Source of the DNA: Thermoplasmata archaeon | Lineage (GTDB): Archaea > Thermoplasmatota > Thermoplasmata > GCA-020350865 | Direction of reading: 5' to 3' | Length of the DNA stretch: 5,275 bases | NCBI GenBank assembly: GCA_020350865.1 | Contig: CP070726.1 | Location: 1,870,966 to 1,876,240, forward strand | Shown here: positions 4,631 through 5,275 of the stretch, piece after piece | Numbering within the stretch: position 1 is the first letter of the stretch | How the letters are laid out: each line of letters starts with the position of its first letter | Notes under the pieces: model-generated | What the model was told of the DNA's origin: nothing | The model's database searches: none | What the model saw: only the letters and a program-made list of their open reading frames with translations | Made by a program: the position numbers and the translations under genes

Positions 4631-5275
4631 ATGAGAAAACAAACTGCAGTGATCCTTTCGGTTTGCCTGCTAACATCATCAATATTGATATTCCAAGCTG
4701 AAAAGACATCATCTGCTGGCACCCCATTTGCTGACGCAGGCGCCGACCAGATTGTAAACGAGGGCGAGACTGTACATTTCAATGGGACTGGTTCAATTGA
4801 AAGACTCAACGTTTTACATGTATCTGTTTGGCAGCATGATGAGGTCCAGATGATAATAGATTACACTGGCGCAGATGATACATTCGAGGTCACACAGGTC
4901 GGTCTTTCTGATTTTAATGCAGGAACACCAAGCGACCTTTCATCATTTGATGCCATATTATTTGGGTTGAGTAACGGATTTGAAGGGAACAGTGTCCCCA
5001 TCGGCAGAACATCAGAGCTAAAAGACTATGTTTATAACGGGGGCGGTATCATATGGACCCACGATTCCCTTGAACTCACATGGGACTATGGATCTGATCT
5101 GGAGGAGCCGGCTGGTGTTGATTTCGATACAAATTATACACACTATATAGGTCTAAACATACCGGATGTGGAAATCATCATGGATCATGAATTACTTCAT
5201 AATTTATTCGAGATAGGGAATGTCGGCGATCTGATACCAAAGACCCCTTATCCCCCTCCCTGGTTTCATTATGCT
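4631..5275 (+). CDS. Secreted protein with PKD-like start and ThuA/glutamine-amidotransferase-like domain, 3' end outside the window
   Basis: The frame is open for 215 codons to the window edge. Residues 1-29 are a signal peptide (RK, hydrophobic core, SSAG), so the protein should be exported. Residues 33-56 (ADAGADQIVNEGETVHFNGT) are the typical first strands of a PKD domain, but the expected continuation (DPDG, WDFGDG) is absent. From residue 59 an alpha/beta pattern follows: strand LNVLHVSVW, strand FDAILFG (106-112), helix SELKDYVYNGG (128-138), then GGGIIWTHD (137-145). This GGG-strand-turn resembles the nucleophile elbow of flavodoxin-like class I glutamine amidotransferase and ThuA-like folds. 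The catalytic Cys is replaced by Thr-His-Asp, so amidotransferase activity is unlikely; carbohydrate-related binding is possible but unproven. HELLHNLFEIGNVGD (186-200) suits a later helix of the same fold. GGAAGGG at 4617-4623 fixes the start. Further domains probably lie beyond the window. Fold assignment is moderate; presence of the gene is near certain. Confidence 0.85.
   Translation, partial: MRKQTAVILSVCLLTSSILIFQAEKTSSAGTPFADAGADQIVNEGETVHFNGTGSIERLNVLHVSVWQHDEVQMIIDYTGADDTFEVTQVGLSDFNAGTPSDLSSFDAILFGLSNGFEGNSVPIGRTSELKDYVYNGGGIIWTHDSLELTWDYGSDLEEPAGVDFDTNYTHYIGLNIPDVEIIMDHELLHNLFEIGNVGDLIPKTPYPPPWFHYA

Noticed and set aside
4503..4809. Two minus-strand open frames of 74 and 79 codons
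   Set aside because: They overlap the start of the plus-strand secreted-protein gene and its leader; there is no domain, and the plus strand has a good ribosome site and signal peptide.
1..5275. CRISPR array, insertion sequence, tRNA or rRNA gene
   Set aside because: No regular DNA repeats with spacers, no terminal inverted repeats with a transposase, and no cloverleaf-like or rRNA-like stretch were seen.

Overview
The window looks like archaeal DNA, most likely from an uncultured member of the Thermoplasmatota or a nearby euryarchaeal group. This is inferred, not proven. It rests on TATA-like elements about 24-27 bp upstream of start codons (leaderless-type promoters), a membrane-anchored regulator with two winged-helix domains of the COG3398 kind, a membrane protein with a cytoplasmic zinc ribbon, and large secreted proteins with beta-propeller and PKD-like modules. 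No rRNA, tRNA, CRISPR array, transposase or integrase was seen.

There are four protein genes, all apparently for secreted or membrane proteins. From left to right: (1) 1-1402 minus, the N-terminal 467 residues of a secreted Asp-box (BNR) beta-propeller protein whose 3' end lies outside the window; (2) 1503-2984 minus, a 493-residue regulator with a secreted-side Ig-like sensor region, a membrane anchor and two cytoplasmic winged helices; (3) 3153-4457 plus, a 434-residue membrane protein with an extracytoplasmic domain, three membrane helices, a zinc ribbon and a proline-rich tail; (4) 4631-5275 plus, the N-terminal 215 residues of a secreted protein that opens like a PKD domain and continues into a flavodoxin/class I glutamine-amidotransferase-like (ThuA-like) fold. 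The three intergenic gaps are 100, 168 and 173 bp; no gene-free stretch exceeds 300 bp.

Genes 2 and 3 are divergent from a shared 168-bp promoter region that carries a TATA box for the minus-strand gene and a 6-bp-armed inverted repeat (centres 21 bp apart) next to the plus-strand promoter. The simplest reading is that the regulator senses something outside the membrane and controls itself and the divergent zinc-ribbon protein; this is inference from layout only. The propeller gene lies 100 bp downstream of the regulator on the same strand, but has its own TATA-like elements and follows a T-rich stretch, so it may be a separate unit.

Base composition is uneven. The two outer secreted-protein genes and the 5' third of the regulator gene are AT-richer (sampled 60-base lines about 33-50% GC), while the membrane/DNA-binding part of the regulator and the zinc-ribbon gene are GC-rich (sampled lines about 53-68%). 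This fits fast-changing or exchanged surface modules joined to a more stable core, although it is not proof of transfer.
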